A stretch of DNA of 64,000 nucleotides from Rhodocyclales bacterium (GCA_016214145.1 JACRPA010000009.1:108772-172771); one strand, 5' to 3'; positions 38,688-47,629 are shown, counted from the first letter of the stretch. Numbers and translations: made by a program. Notes: generated by a model from the letters alone, not told the origin.

Positions 38688-38743
38688 GTAGGTCGGGCTT
38701 CAGCCCGACGCAGCCGCTGCTGTCGGGCTGAAGCCCGACCTAC
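38688..38743. repeat. GTCGGGCTTCAGCCCGAC-type palindrome, copy 1
   Basis: Two 22-base arms (38688-38709, 38722-38743), each itself palindromic, in head-to-head order. The element separates the dehydrogenase promoter side from the nitrate reductase regulatory region. The rest of the 309-base gap (38744-38971) holds the sigma-54 promoter and a weak NtrC-like sequence, GCACCACTTTGGCAC, at 38791. Confidence 0.85.
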
Positions 38744-38904
38744 GATGGCGCCGGCAATTGCAAGACACCACATTAGTTTCGCACAGCCGCGCACCACTTT
38801 GGCACAGGAGGACATCGTTCCGCACCATCCGGAAACATCGCCCTGCAGGGGGAAAAACCGCGGAAAGCCGCGCCGGTGCTGGCTTTGCGGCGAATTGCCT
38901 TTGC

Positions 38905-38920
38905 TGGCACGGCAATTGCA
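38905..38920 (+). promoter_or_regulatory. Sigma-54 promoter of the nitrate reductase operon
   Basis: TGGCACGGCAATTGCA matches the -24/-12 consensus TGGCACG-N4-TTGCA exactly. Transcription should start near 38931, giving a 41-base leader to ATG 38972. Confidence 0.88.
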
Positions 38921-38971
38921 AATGGATCACTGTGTTTGAAACGTAATCAGTTGATCCACTCGGGAGAGGCA

Positions 38972-41176
38972 ATGCTGTTCGGCCGCGGCAAGAAAAACCC
39001 CATCAAGCTCGTCGACAAGCACGTCGTCGACTGGAAGTACGCCACCTGCGGCTATTGTTCCACCGGCTGCGCCATCGAGGTCGGCGTGGATGCCGACGGC
39101 AAGCCGGTCACCTCGCGCGGGGTGGCGGATGCCGACGTGAACCGCGGCAAGCTGTGCCTGAAGGGCATCTTCGAACACGAGCTGTTCGATTCCGCCGGCC
39201 GCGGCCTCAAGCCGAAGATGCGCGCCCACTGGCACGAGCCCTGGCAGGACGCCGGCTGGGACGCCGCGCTGGACAAGCTGCACGACGAGATCCGCCGCGT
39301 GCAGGCGAAGTACGGCCCCGATTCCGTCGCCATCATTTCCACCGGCCAGATGCTGACCGAGGAGTTCTACACCCTCGGCAAGCTCACCCGCGGCCTGATC
39401 GGCAGCAACAACTACGACGGCAACACCACGCTGTGCATGTCCTCGGCGGTGTCCGGCTACAAGCGCAGCTTCGGCTCCGACGGCCCGCCCGGCTGCTACG
39501 AGGACTTCGAGCACACCGATTGCCTGATCGCCTGGGGCTCCAACCTGCCGGAGCAGCACCCCATCATCTACTGGCGCATGAAGGAGGCGCAGGAAAAGCG
39601 CGGCTTCCCGCTCATCGTCGTCGATCCCCGCGTCACCATGCTGGCCCAGAACGCGAACCTGCATCTGCCGATCACTCCCGGCACCGACGTGGTGCTGATG
39701 AACGCCATGATGCACGTGATCTTCAAGGAGAACCTGCACGACCCGCGCTACATCGAGGCCAACACCAACGGCATCGAGGCCCTCGCTGCCTCCGTGGAGA
39801 AGTACGACCCGGTGACCGCCTCGAAGATCTGCGGCATCGACGAGGACACCATCCGCGTCGTCGCCCGCACCTTCGCCAAGGCCGGCGCCGCCATGCAGAT
39901 CTGGACCATGGGCATCAACCAGTCCACCCACGGCTCCGACGGCGTGGTGGGCATCAACAACCTGGCGCTCATCACCGGCAACATCGGCAAGCCGGGCGGC
40001 ACCTCGCTCTCCATCACCGGCCAGTGCAACGCCATGGGCACGCGCGAGTGGTCGTCCTGTTCCGGCCTGCCCAACTACCGCGCCCTGGAAGTCCCCGAGC
40101 ACCGCGAGGAAATCGCCAGGTTCTGGAACGTGGACCCGGAATTCTTCCCGAAGAAGCGCGGCATGTTCCAGACCGACATCTACCAGGCCATGGAGGCGGG
40201 CCAGATCAAGGGCCTGTGGCTGATCGCCACCAACCCCCTGTCCTCGCTGCCCAACACCGCGCGCATCCGCCGCGCCATGGAGCAGCTGGAGTTCTGCTGC
40301 GTGCAGGACTGCTACGAGGACACGGAGAGCGCCCAGTACGCCCATGTCTACCTGCCCGCCGGCACCTGGGCGGAGAAGGACGGCGTGATGACCAACACCG
40401 AGCGGCGCATCAATAGAGTCAAACCCGTCACGGCTCCGCCGGGCGAGGCGAAGCCCGACCTGTGGATCTTCAACCGCGTGGCGGAGCGCTTCAACCGCGA
40501 AGGCAAAGTCAGCTTCCCCGAGACGGCGGGCGAGGTCTTCCTGGAAATGCGCGAGCTCTCGCGCGGCCGCCTGTCGGACATCTCCGGCATGGACCACGCG
40601 CTGCTGGAACGGAATCGCGGCGTGCAGTGGCCCTATACCGCCGAGCAGCATGCGCGGGGCGAGGCGCCGCCCGCCGGCGGCAAGCGCCTGTACACCGAGG
40701 ACGGCAAGTTCAGCTATGCGGACGGCCGCGCCAAGCTGATTCCGCTGCCCTTCATCGACAACAACGAAGTGCCCGACGAGAAATTCCCCGTCTGGCTCAA
40801 CACCGGCCGCCTGATCGAGCATTGGCACGGGCGCACCAAGACGGGGAAGATCGCCAACAACAACAAGTTCAGCCCGATCCCCTTCATCGAGATCAACCCG
40901 GCCCTGGCCGAGGAGCTGGGCGTCCGTCGCGGCGACTACGTGCGCCTGGTGTCGCGCCGGGGCGACGCCGTCGCCATGGCGCAGCCCACGCAGCGGGTAC
41001 CCAAGAACATGGTGTTCCTGCCCTTCCACTTCCACGACTGCGCCAACCGCCTGACGCTGGGCCTGCTCGACCCCCACTCGCGCCAGCCCGCCTTCAAGCA
41101 GTCCGCCGTGCGCATCGAGCGCCTTGCCGACCAGCCGGCGGCGGCGAAGCTGTCCATGGAGATGAGGAAGTTCTGA
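38972..41176 (+). CDS. nasA: Cytoplasmic (assimilatory-type) nitrate reductase catalytic subunit
   Basis: 734 residues, molybdopterin oxidoreductase family. An N-terminal [4Fe-4S] site uses Cys26, Cys29, Cys33 and Cys62 (CGYCSTGC...GKLCLKG). The molybdenum ligand is probably Cys155 in NTTLCMSSAVSGYKR. Molybdopterin-dinucleotide domains follow, ending LGVRRGDYVRLVSRRG. There is no Tat signal, so it works in the cytoplasm and lacks the extra [2Fe-2S] domain of NADH-linked NasA; size and layout resemble NarB. ATG 38972 has GGGAGAG seven bases upstream and fits the sigma-54 start. It is followed by a ferredoxin/anchor fusion. Confidence 0.9.
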   Translation: MLFGRGKKNPIKLVDKHVVDWKYATCGYCSTGCAIEVGVDADGKPVTSRGVADADVNRGKLCLKGIFEHELFDSAGRGLKPKMRAHWHEPWQDAGWDAALDKLHDEIRRVQAKYGPDSVAIISTGQMLTEEFYTLGKLTRGLIGSNNYDGNTTLCMSSAVSGYKRSFGSDGPPGCYEDFEHTDCLIAWGSNLPEQHPIIYWRMKEAQEKRGFPLIVVDPRVTMLAQNANLHLPITPGTDVVLMNAMMHVIFKENLHDPRYIEANTNGIEALAASVEKYDPVTASKICGIDEDTIRVVARTFAKAGAAMQIWTMGINQSTHGSDGVVGINNLALITGNIGKPGGTSLSITGQCNAMGTREWSSCSGLPNYRALEVPEHREEIARFWNVDPEFFPKKRGMFQTDIYQAMEAGQIKGLWLIATNPLSSLPNTARIRRAMEQLEFCCVQDCYEDTESAQYAHVYLPAGTWAEKDGVMTNTERRINRVKPVTAPPGEAKPDLWIFNRVAERFNREGKVSFPETAGEVFLEMRELSRGRLSDISGMDHALLERNRGVQWPYTAEQHARGEAPPAGGKRLYTEDGKFSYADGRAKLIPLPFIDNNEVPDEKFPVWLNTGRLIEHWHGRTKTGKIANNNKFSPIPFIEINPALAEELGVRRGDYVRLVSRRGDAVAMAQPTQRVPKNMVFLPFHFHDCANRLTLGLLDPHSRQPAFKQSAVRIERLADQPAAAKLSMEMRKF
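40505..40529 (+). repeat. Bipartite motif AAAGTCAG-N10-ACGGCGA
   Basis: The right half ends in G instead of A; core CTTCCCCGAG. Inside the nitrate reductase gene, in the coding direction. Confidence 0.7.
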
Positions 41177-41207
41177 TGCACACCACAATCTTGTCGCAGA
41201 TGATTGT

Positions 41208-41229
41208 CCCCCCCTTTGAAAAAGGGGGG
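41208..41229. repeat. Intercistronic C/G hairpin
   Basis: CCCCCCCTTT-gaa-AAAGGGGGG in the 100-base gap between the nitrate reductase and the DmsBC-like gene. There is no T-tract on the coding strand. It may protect or cut the message between the two cistrons. Confidence 0.55.
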
Positions 41230-41276
41230 AGCAAGACCACCGTCAATCACGGTCCGTATTGATCAAGAGGTCCGAC

Positions 41277-43046
41277 ATGTACCTGTACGAACGCCCCTTC
41301 GAGCCCGACTACGCGCGGCTCAACGACCCGGCCAGCCTGACGCACAACCGCTACGGCCAGTCCATCGAAACCGTGCCCGAGGGCGACGCCCTGCGCGAGC
41401 AGAGCCTGAACATCAACGGCGACGCGCGCATCGGCGAGAATCCCAACCGCTACAAGCAGCACGGCTTCTTTTTCAACGCCGACAACTGCATCGCCTGCCA
41501 TGCCTGCGAGGCGGCCTGCTCGGAGAAGAACGACGTGCCGGCCCATCTCGCCTTCCGCTCGGTGGGTTTCGTCGAGGGCGGCACCTATCCGAACATGCAG
41601 CGCATCAACATCTCGATGGCCTGCAACCATTGCGACGACCCGGTCTGCCTGAAGGGCTGCCCGACCCGCGCCTATACGAAGTTCGCGGAATACGGCGCCG
41701 TGCTGCAGGACCCGGACATCTGCTTCGGCTGCGGCTACTGCACCTGGGTCTGCCCCTACAACGCGCCCCAGCTCGACCCGGTCAAGGGCGAGGTGTCCAA
41801 GTGCAACATGTGCGTCGATCGCCTCGAAGTGGGACTGAAGCCCGCCTGCGCCGCCGCCTGCCTGGGCAAGGCGCTCGACTTCGGCGTCATCGAAAACATC
41901 CCCGAGGGCCGCAGCCAGGCCAAGGTCGAGATTCCCGGCTTCCCGCGCAGCGACATCACGCACCCCAACATCCGTTTCCAGCAGACCCGCGTCAGCCAGC
42001 GCGAGATGCTGCGGGTGGACAGCGCGCCGCTGAAGTACCGCCGCGACGATGCGGCGGGTGCCTACAAGCCGATGCTCGACCCCAAGCACGGCTTTGGCCG
42101 GCAGTGGAACCTGAAGAAGCTGCTCGGCTCCCACGAGAATGCCCACATCGCGTTCACGCTCTCGGTGCAGGCGGTGATGGGCGCGTTCGCGATGCTGCTG
42201 GCCCTCGGGCTCAAGCCGCTCGACACCGTCGCCAGCCTGCTGGCGATGGTGGCGCTGATGGGCTTCGGCCTGTTCCGGCTCAACATGCACCTTGGCAAGC
42301 CGCTGCGCTTCTACCGCGGCTTCAACAACTGGCGCCTGTCGCCGGTGAGCCGCGAGATCGCCGGCGTGTCGCTGTGCTTCGGCGGGCTGGCCGGCTACGC
42401 CTTCTTCAGCCTGTTTCCCGGCTTCCCCCTCGCCGCGCTCCTGAAGCCGGCCAGCGCCGCGGCCGGCCTCGTCGGCATCGCCCTCGGCGGCTACTACATG
42501 GTTCGGCTCTACCGCATCAAGGCGCGGCCGTTCTGGGACCACTGGCAGACCGGCGCGTCCTTCGCCGGCACCGGCCTGGGCCTGGGCGGCCTGCTGCTCG
42601 GCCTGCTGGCGCTGGCGCAGGGCGTCATGAGCGTCGAGCTCGCCTCGGCCCTGGGCGGGGCCATGGCGGCGGGCTTCGCGCTGGAAGGCGTTGGCCTGAT
42701 CTTCCACGCCCGCGCCATGAAATCGCGGGGCAACGAGGGCGCCGCCTCCCACTACGAGCAGACCACGACCTACGGCTGGCCCTACCTGCTGCGCAACGGC
42801 CTGCTCGGCCTGGCGCTGCCGCTGGCTGCGGCGCTGGCGATGGGCGGGCAGGCGGCGCTGTTCGCCCCCCTGGCCCTCGTCGCAGTCGCCGCCGCCATCC
42901 TCGGCCGCGCGCTGTTCTACGTGCTGGTGATCCCCACCACCCTGCCCGGCGCCTTCTTCTGGCGCAACAAGGGCTTCGTCGAGCACGCCCGCGAAACGGG
43001 CCTGGCGAAATTCCCGCAGATGGGCGTGATCGCGGAAAAACACTGA
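41277..43046 (+). CDS. DmsB-DmsC fusion: four-cluster ferredoxin joined to quinol-oxidising anchor
   Basis: 589 residues. Residues about 60-230 are a DmsB-like ferredoxin with four cysteine groups: Cys71/74/77/81 (CIACHACEAAC), CNHCDDPVCLKGC, CFGCGYCTWVC and CNMC...CAAAC. From about 280 on there are eight or so membrane helices of the DmsC/YnfH family, which oxidise menaquinol or ubiquinol. Normally these are two proteins. Following a nitrate reductase, the fusion would carry quinol electrons to the cytoplasmic enzyme. ATG 41277 has AAGAGG six bases upstream. There is no Tat signal. Confidence 0.88.
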   Translation: MYLYERPFEPDYARLNDPASLTHNRYGQSIETVPEGDALREQSLNINGDARIGENPNRYKQHGFFFNADNCIACHACEAACSEKNDVPAHLAFRSVGFVEGGTYPNMQRINISMACNHCDDPVCLKGCPTRAYTKFAEYGAVLQDPDICFGCGYCTWVCPYNAPQLDPVKGEVSKCNMCVDRLEVGLKPACAAACLGKALDFGVIENIPEGRSQAKVEIPGFPRSDITHPNIRFQQTRVSQREMLRVDSAPLKYRRDDAAGAYKPMLDPKHGFGRQWNLKKLLGSHENAHIAFTLSVQAVMGAFAMLLALGLKPLDTVASLLAMVALMGFGLFRLNMHLGKPLRFYRGFNNWRLSPVSREIAGVSLCFGGLAGYAFFSLFPGFPLAALLKPASAAAGLVGIALGGYYMVRLYRIKARPFWDHWQTGASFAGTGLGLGGLLLGLLALAQGVMSVELASALGGAMAAGFALEGVGLIFHARAMKSRGNEGAASHYEQTTTYGWPYLLRNGLLGLALPLAAALAMGGQAALFAPLALVAVAAAILGRALFYVLVIPTTLPGAFFWRNKGFVEHARETGLAKFPQMGVIAEKH

Positions 43047-43053
43047 GGCCGCG

Positions 43054-43116
43054 GTGGGGGCGGCCTGCCGGCCGCGATATCGGCGGCTGCTATCGCGGCC
43101 GGTAGGCCGCTCCTAC
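43054..43116. repeat. REP-like palindrome, diverged copy
   Basis: Arms 43054-43077 and 43093-43116 with the core GGCCTGCCGGCCGCGATATC, a variant of the 18597 family. It follows the fusion gene's stop and precedes the nirB regulatory region. Confidence 0.8.
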
Positions 43117-43128
43117 AGAAAAACATCT

Positions 43129-43163
43129 GCACCAACGGCGCGCACCCCGCACCACAAGCGTGC
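43129..43163 (+). promoter_or_regulatory. Tandem NtrC-like enhancer sites upstream of nirB
   Basis: GCAC-N7-GTGC at 43149-43163 fits the NtrC palindrome exactly. GCAC-N7-GCGC at 43129-43143 is one base off. Their centres are 20 bp apart, two helical turns, and lie about 100 and 120 bp before the predicted sigma-54 start. Confidence 0.65.
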
Positions 43164-43175
43164 GCCCGTTTTCGG

Positions 43176-43200
43176 TCGCCGTATCGCAGCGACTGACTTT
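43176..43200 (-). repeat. Bipartite motif AAAGTCAG-N10-ACGGCGA, between enhancer and promoter
   Basis: Both halves exact on the minus strand; core TCGCTGCGAT. It sits between the NtrC-like sites and the nirB promoter. Confidence 0.8.
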
Positions 43201-43228
43201 TCCCATGTGCTTCAGCATATTGCGCACC

Positions 43229-43244
43229 TGGCACGGGGCTTGCG
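43229..43244 (+). promoter_or_regulatory. Sigma-54 promoter of nirB
   Basis: TGGCACGGGGCTTGCG matches the -24/-12 consensus. The predicted start near 43255 lies downstream of an in-frame ATG at 43245, which rules that codon out and supports ATG 43281. Confidence 0.88.
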
Positions 43245-43280
43245 ATGCAGAAGGCAACATCAATGCATCGGAGCAGTGCC

Positions 43281-45713
43281 ATGAAGAAATCCAAGCTCGT
43301 CCTCGTCGGCAACGGCATGGCCGGCGTGCGCACCGTCGAGGAGCTGCTCAAGCTCGCGCCGGACCTCTACGACATCACGGTGTTCGGCGCCGAGCCGCAC
43401 GGCAACTACAACCGCATCCTGCTCTCGCCGGTGCTGGCGGGCGAGATGAAGCTGCCGGAGATCATGCTCAACGATCTCGACTGGTACCGCGAACACAATA
43501 TCACCCTGCATGCCGGCAAGAAGGTCGAGAAGATCGACCGCATCCGCCGCAAGGTGATCGCCGCCGACGGCACCGAGGAAGCCTACGACCGCCTGCTCCT
43601 CGCCACCGGCTCCAACCCCTTCATGCTGCCCGTGCCGGGCAAGGACCTGCCGGGCGTCATCGCCTACCGGGACATCGCCGACACCAACGCCATGATCGAG
43701 GCGGCCGCCCACTACAAGCATGCGGTGGTGATCGGCGGCGGTCTGCTCGGCCTGGAAGCGGCCAACGGCCTGAAGCAGCGCGGCATGGACGTCACCGTGG
43801 TGCACGCGGTGGACTGGATCATGGAGCGCCAGCTGGACAAGACCGCCGCCGACATGCTGCAGGCCTCCCTCGAAGCCAAGGGCCTCAAGTTCAAGCTGCC
43901 CAAGCTCACCGGCGAGCTGGTGCAAGGGGAATCGGGGCGCGTCTGCGCCGTGCGCTTCAAGGACGGCGAGACCCTTCCGGCGGATCTCGTCGTGATGGCC
44001 GTGGGCATCCGCCCCAACACGTCGCTGGCGGAAGCCGCCGGCCTGCACTGCGACCGCGGCATCGTGGTGAACGACACGCTGCAGACCTACGACCCGCGCA
44101 TCTACGCCGTCGGCGAGTGCGTCGCGCATAGGGGGGTTGCCTACGGTCTCGTCGCGCCGCTGTTCGAGCAGGGCAAGGTCGCCGCCAACCACCTGGCCCA
44201 CTACGGCATCGCCCGCTACAACGGCTCGGTCACGTCCACCAAGCTGAAGGTGACGGGCATCGACGTCTTCTCCGCCGGCAACTTCACGGGCGGCGCGGAC
44301 ACGGACGAAATCGTCATGCACGACCGCCGCGGCGGCGTGTACAAGAAGCTGGTGCTGAAGGACGACAAGCTGATCGGCGCCGTGCTCTACGGCGACACGG
44401 CGGATTCGGCCTGGTACTTCCAGCTCGTGCGCGACGGCAAGGACATCGGCGACATCCGCGACCACCTGATGTTCGGCCAGAACCACATCGGCGACGTCGG
44501 CCACCAGGGCAAGAGCCACGCCGCCGCGCTGCCCGACACCTTCGAGGTGTGCGGCTGCAACGGCGTGTGCAAGGGCACGATCGTCAAGGCGATCAAGGAA
44601 AAGGGCCTGTTCTCGCTCGACGAGGTGCGCAAGCACACCAAGGCCTCCAGCTCCTGCGGCTCCTGCACCGGCCTGGTCGAGCAGATCCTCGCCTCCACCG
44701 TCGGCGGCGCCTACCAGCAGGCCGATGCGAAGACCAAGCCGGTGTGCGGCTGCACCGACCGCACGCACGAAGAGGTGCGCCGCGCCATCCGCGAGCACCG
44801 CCTGCTGTCGATCGCCGGCGCCATGCGCTTCATGGAGTGGCGCACGCCCGACGGCTGCGCCAGCTGCCGGCCGGCGCTCAACTACTACCTGCTGTCGACC
44901 TGGCCGCACGAGGCGCAGGACGACCCGCAGTCGCGCTTCATCAACGAGCGCGCCCACGCCAACATCCAGAAGGACGGCACCTTCTCGGTGGTGCCGCGCA
45001 TGTGGGGCGGGCTGACCACGCCCGACGAGCTGCGCCGCATCGCCGACGTGGCGGAGAAGTACGCCATCCCGACCGTCAAGGTCACCGGCGGCCAGCGCAT
45101 CGATCTGCTCGGCATCAGGAAGGCCGACCTGCCCGGCGTCTGGGCCGACCTCGGCATGCCCTCCGGCCACGCCTACGGCAAGAGCATCCGCACGGTGAAG
45201 ACCTGCGTCGGCTCGGAGCACTGCCGCTTCGGCACGCAGCAGTCGATGAGCATGGGCGTGGCGCTGGAGAAGATGCTCTACGGCATGGGCTCGCCGCACA
45301 AGGTGAAGCTGGCCGTGAGCGGCTGTCCGCGCAACTGCGCCGAGGCCGGCATCAAGGACGTCGGCGTCATCGGCGTCGATTCCGGCTGGGAGATCTACGT
45401 CGCCGGCAACGGCGGCATCAAGACCGAGGTGGCGCAGTTCCTCTGCAAGGTGAAGACGCGCGAGGAGGCGATGGAAGTCACCGCCGCCTTCCTGCAGCTC
45501 TACCGCGAGGAAGGCTGGTACCTCGAGCGCACCGTGCATTACGTCCAGCGCGTCGGCCTCGACCACGTCAAGCAGGCGGTGGTGGAGGACATCGAGAAGC
45601 GCCGCGCCCTGCACGCCCGGCTGCTGTACGCCCTGAAGGACTACGAGGACCCGTGGCAGGCCGCCGTGGAGAAGCCCCTCGTGCGCCGCGAATTCGAACC
45701 GCTGGAGGTATGA
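43281..45713 (+). CDS. nirB: NAD(P)H-dependent nitrite reductase, large subunit
   Basis: 810 residues. An FAD/NAD-binding oxidoreductase part (GNGMAGVRTVEELL, GGGLLGLEAANGL) is followed by two BFD-like [2Fe-2S] segments (CGCNGVCKG...CGSC; CGCTDRT...CASC). The C-terminal ferredoxin-like and siroheme/[4Fe-4S] region has CVGSEHCRFG and CPRNCAEAG. It reduces nitrite to ammonium in the cytoplasm with NirD. GGAG at 43270-43273 and the sigma-54 start select ATG 43281. The stop overlaps nirD (ATGA). Confidence 0.96.
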   Translation: MKKSKLVLVGNGMAGVRTVEELLKLAPDLYDITVFGAEPHGNYNRILLSPVLAGEMKLPEIMLNDLDWYREHNITLHAGKKVEKIDRIRRKVIAADGTEEAYDRLLLATGSNPFMLPVPGKDLPGVIAYRDIADTNAMIEAAAHYKHAVVIGGGLLGLEAANGLKQRGMDVTVVHAVDWIMERQLDKTAADMLQASLEAKGLKFKLPKLTGELVQGESGRVCAVRFKDGETLPADLVVMAVGIRPNTSLAEAAGLHCDRGIVVNDTLQTYDPRIYAVGECVAHRGVAYGLVAPLFEQGKVAANHLAHYGIARYNGSVTSTKLKVTGIDVFSAGNFTGGADTDEIVMHDRRGGVYKKLVLKDDKLIGAVLYGDTADSAWYFQLVRDGKDIGDIRDHLMFGQNHIGDVGHQGKSHAAALPDTFEVCGCNGVCKGTIVKAIKEKGLFSLDEVRKHTKASSSCGSCTGLVEQILASTVGGAYQQADAKTKPVCGCTDRTHEEVRRAIREHRLLSIAGAMRFMEWRTPDGCASCRPALNYYLLSTWPHEAQDDPQSRFINERAHANIQKDGTFSVVPRMWGGLTTPDELRRIADVAEKYAIPTVKVTGGQRIDLLGIRKADLPGVWADLGMPSGHAYGKSIRTVKTCVGSEHCRFGTQQSMSMGVALEKMLYGMGSPHKVKLAVSGCPRNCAEAGIKDVGVIGVDSGWEIYVAGNGGIKTEVAQFLCKVKTREEAMEVTAAFLQLYREEGWYLERTVHYVQRVGLDHVKQAVVEDIEKRRALHARLLYALKDYEDPWQAAVEKPLVRREFEPLEV

Positions 45714-46183
45714 ACGTGAGTGCTTTGCTTGCAGCAGGAAATGGCGCTTCTCTCGATTCCGTGGCTGGCACGGAAGTCATTGGGAGCGCCCGATCACCCT
45801 CTCCCCAACCCTCTCCCATCAAGGGAGAGGGGGCCACGCCTCCCCTCCCCCCTCGCGGGGGAGGGGTTGGGGGAGAGGGGGAGTTTCGAACGCTCTGCGC
45901 GCTGGAGGACATCCCGCGCCTGGGCAGCCGCGTCGTCCAGTCCGCGGCCGGCGACATCGCCGTGTTCCGCACCGCCGACGACGCCGTCTTCGCCCTGCAC
46001 GACAAGTGCCCGCACAAGGGCGGGCCGCTGTCGCAGGGCATCGTGCACGGCCGCCAGGTCGCCTGCCCGCTGCACGGCTGGAAGATCGGCCTGGAAGACG
46101 GCAACGCCGCCGCGCCCGACATCGGCTGCACCAAGCCCTTCGCCGTCAAGGTCGAGGACGGGCTGGTGCTGCTGAAGGTTTGA
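45710..46183 (+). CDS. nirD: Nitrite reductase small subunit with palindrome-encoded N-terminal insertion
   Basis: 157 residues, about 50 longer than usual. The Rieske-like core (from about CALEDIPRLGSRVV) carries CPHKGGPLS and CPLHGWKIGLEDG. Ahead of it, an in-frame palindromic repeat encodes a low-complexity PSPQPSPIKGEG...PPRGGGVGGEGE segment (about residues 30-58). The ATG at 45710 overlaps the nirB stop, so the extension is translated. The core is complete, so the protein is probably still functional. Loss of the normal N-terminus is possible. Confidence 0.9.
   Translation: MNVSALLAAGNGASLDSVAGTEVIGSARSPSPQPSPIKGEGATPPLPPRGGGVGGEGEFRTLCALEDIPRLGSRVVQSAAGDIAVFRTADDAVFALHDKCPHKGGPLSQGIVHGRQVACPLHGWKIGLEDGNAAAPDIGCTKPFAVKVEDGLVLLKV
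45797..45881. repeat. Palindromic repeat inserted within nirD coding sequence
   Basis: CCCTCTCCCCAACCCTCTCC and its complement CTCCCCC/GGGGTTGGGGGAGAGGG fold on each other around two smaller hairpins. Length and frame leave the gene open. Confidence 0.8.
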
Positions 46184-46197
46184 AGCGAACCGCCTCA

Positions 46198-46295
46198 AAC
46201 GCAAAGGACGCAAAGACGCAAAGATCGCAAAGGACCCATTCATTAAAGGTCTTCTTCGCGTCCTTTGCGTCTTTGCGCTCTCTGCGTTGAAAGAG
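46198..46295. repeat. CGCAAAG-type long inverted repeat, copy 4
   Basis: Fills the nirD-narK gap. The right arm ends in CTGCGTTGAAAGAG directly before the narK ribosome-binding site AAGGAG (46304-46309). Confidence 0.85.
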
Positions 46296-46316
46296 TTTTT
46301 TTCAAGGAGTAATGCC

Positions 46317-47531
46317 ATGGACCACAAGTCCTTCCTCAAATCGGGCCATACGCCCACGCTGCTGGCCGCCTTTCTCTACTTCGACCTCGCCTTCATGGTG
46401 TGGGTGCTGCTGGGGCCGCTCGGCGTGCAGATCTCGCAGGACCTCGGCCTCAGCCACGCGCAGAAGGGCCTCATGGTCGCCACGCCGGTGCTGGCCGGCG
46501 CTCTGCTGCGCATCGTCATGGGCGTGATGGTCGACCACCTGAAACCGAAACTCGCCGGCAGCATCGGCCAGGTGATCGTCATCGCCGCGCTGGCCTTCGC
46601 CTGGTGGTTCGGCGTGCACACCTACGAGCAGACGCTGGTGCTCGGCCTCTTCCTCGGCGTCGCCGGCGCGTCGTTCGCCGCCGCGCTGCCGCTGGCCTCG
46701 CGCTGGTATCCGCCCGAGCACCAGGGCAAGGCCATGGGCATCGCCGGCGCCGGCAACTCCGGCACGGCGCTGGCCGCCCTCTTCGCCCCGGCGCTGGCCG
46801 CCGCCTTCGGCTGGAACAACGTCTTCGGCCTGGCGCTGATCCCGCTCGCGATCGTCTTCGTCTTCTACCTCTTCGCCGCCAAGGACGCGCCGGAATGCCC
46901 GGCGCCGAAGCCGCTGTCGGACTACTTCAAGATCCTCCGCGACAAGGACGCCTGGTGGTTCATGTTCTTCTACTCGGTCACCTTCGGCGGCTTCGTCGGG
47001 CTGGCCTCCTCGCTCACCATCTACTTCAACACGCAGTACGGACTGGATGCGAAGATGGCCGGCTTCTTCACCGCCGCCTGCGTCTTCGCCGGCTCGCTGG
47101 TGCGGCCGCTCGGCGGCGGTCTGGCCGACCGCATCGGCGGCGTGAAGAGCCTGTCGGTGGTGTATGTCGCGGCGGCGCTGTTCCTCGGCATCGTCTCCTT
47201 CGGCCTGCCGCAGGCGTGGATGGCGCTCCTCGTCTTCATGCTCGCCATGCTGTCCCTCGGCATGGGCAACGGCGCCGTGTTCCAGCTGGTGCCGCAGCGC
47301 TTCCGCAAGGAGATCGGCGTCATGACGGGCCTCGTCGGCATGGCCGGCGGCGTCGGCGGCTTCTACCTCGCCTCCAGCCTCGGCTACTCGAAACAGCTCA
47401 CCGGCAGCTACCAGGCCGGCTTCCTCATCTTCGCCGCGCTGTCGCTGCTGGCGCTGGTCGGCCTGACGGGCGTCAAGACGCGCTGGCGCACCACCTGGGG
47501 CGCGGCGCATTTGACGGCGGCAAAAATCTAA
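46317..47531 (+). CDS. narK: Nitrate/nitrite transporter, MFS NarK family
   Basis: 404 residues, 12 helices. The nitrate signatures GIAGAGNSGTALAALFAP and GMGNGAVFQLVPQRF are clear. Clustered with an assimilatory reductase, it should import nitrate (or exchange nitrite). The strong AAGGAG and ATG 46317 decide the start; an upstream in-frame start within the repeat adds only ten residues. Having both this and the NrtABD importer implies low- and high-affinity uptake routes. Confidence 0.94.
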   Translation: MDHKSFLKSGHTPTLLAAFLYFDLAFMVWVLLGPLGVQISQDLGLSHAQKGLMVATPVLAGALLRIVMGVMVDHLKPKLAGSIGQVIVIAALAFAWWFGVHTYEQTLVLGLFLGVAGASFAAALPLASRWYPPEHQGKAMGIAGAGNSGTALAALFAPALAAAFGWNNVFGLALIPLAIVFVFYLFAAKDAPECPAPKPLSDYFKILRDKDAWWFMFFYSVTFGGFVGLASSLTIYFNTQYGLDAKMAGFFTAACVFAGSLVRPLGGGLADRIGGVKSLSVVYVAAALFLGIVSFGLPQAWMALLVFMLAMLSLGMGNGAVFQLVPQRFRKEIGVMTGLVGMAGGVGGFYLASSLGYSKQLTGSYQAGFLIFAALSLLALVGLTGVKTRWRTTWGAAHLTAAKI

Positions 47532-47539
47532 CCTCTTCC

Positions 47540-47619
47540 GACACAGAGATCACAGAGAAGGACATAGAATCCGGTTTCTCTCTGTGATCTCTGTGCCTCT
47601 GTGAACTCTGTGTTGAAAG
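47540..47619. repeat. Variant long inverted repeat (ACAGAG type)
   Basis: Same layout as the CGCAAAG elements but built of ACACAGAGATCACAGAG units, and again ending in GTGTTGAAAGCG. Lies between narK and the kinase-phosphatase gene. Confidence 0.75.
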
Positions 47620-47629
47620 CGTTTTGCCA

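Noticed and set aside
38791..38805. NtrC site upstream of nasA
   Set aside because: GCACCACTTTGGCAC matches only the left half; the right half differs at two key bases, so it is mentioned but not annotated.
41208..41229. Terminator between nasA and the DmsBC fusion
   Set aside because: The hairpin lacks a T-tract, and the two products are expected to work together, so premature termination is unlikely.
43245..43280. Start of nirB at ATG 43245
   Set aside because: It lies upstream of the start predicted from the sigma-54 promoter and lacks a ribosome site.
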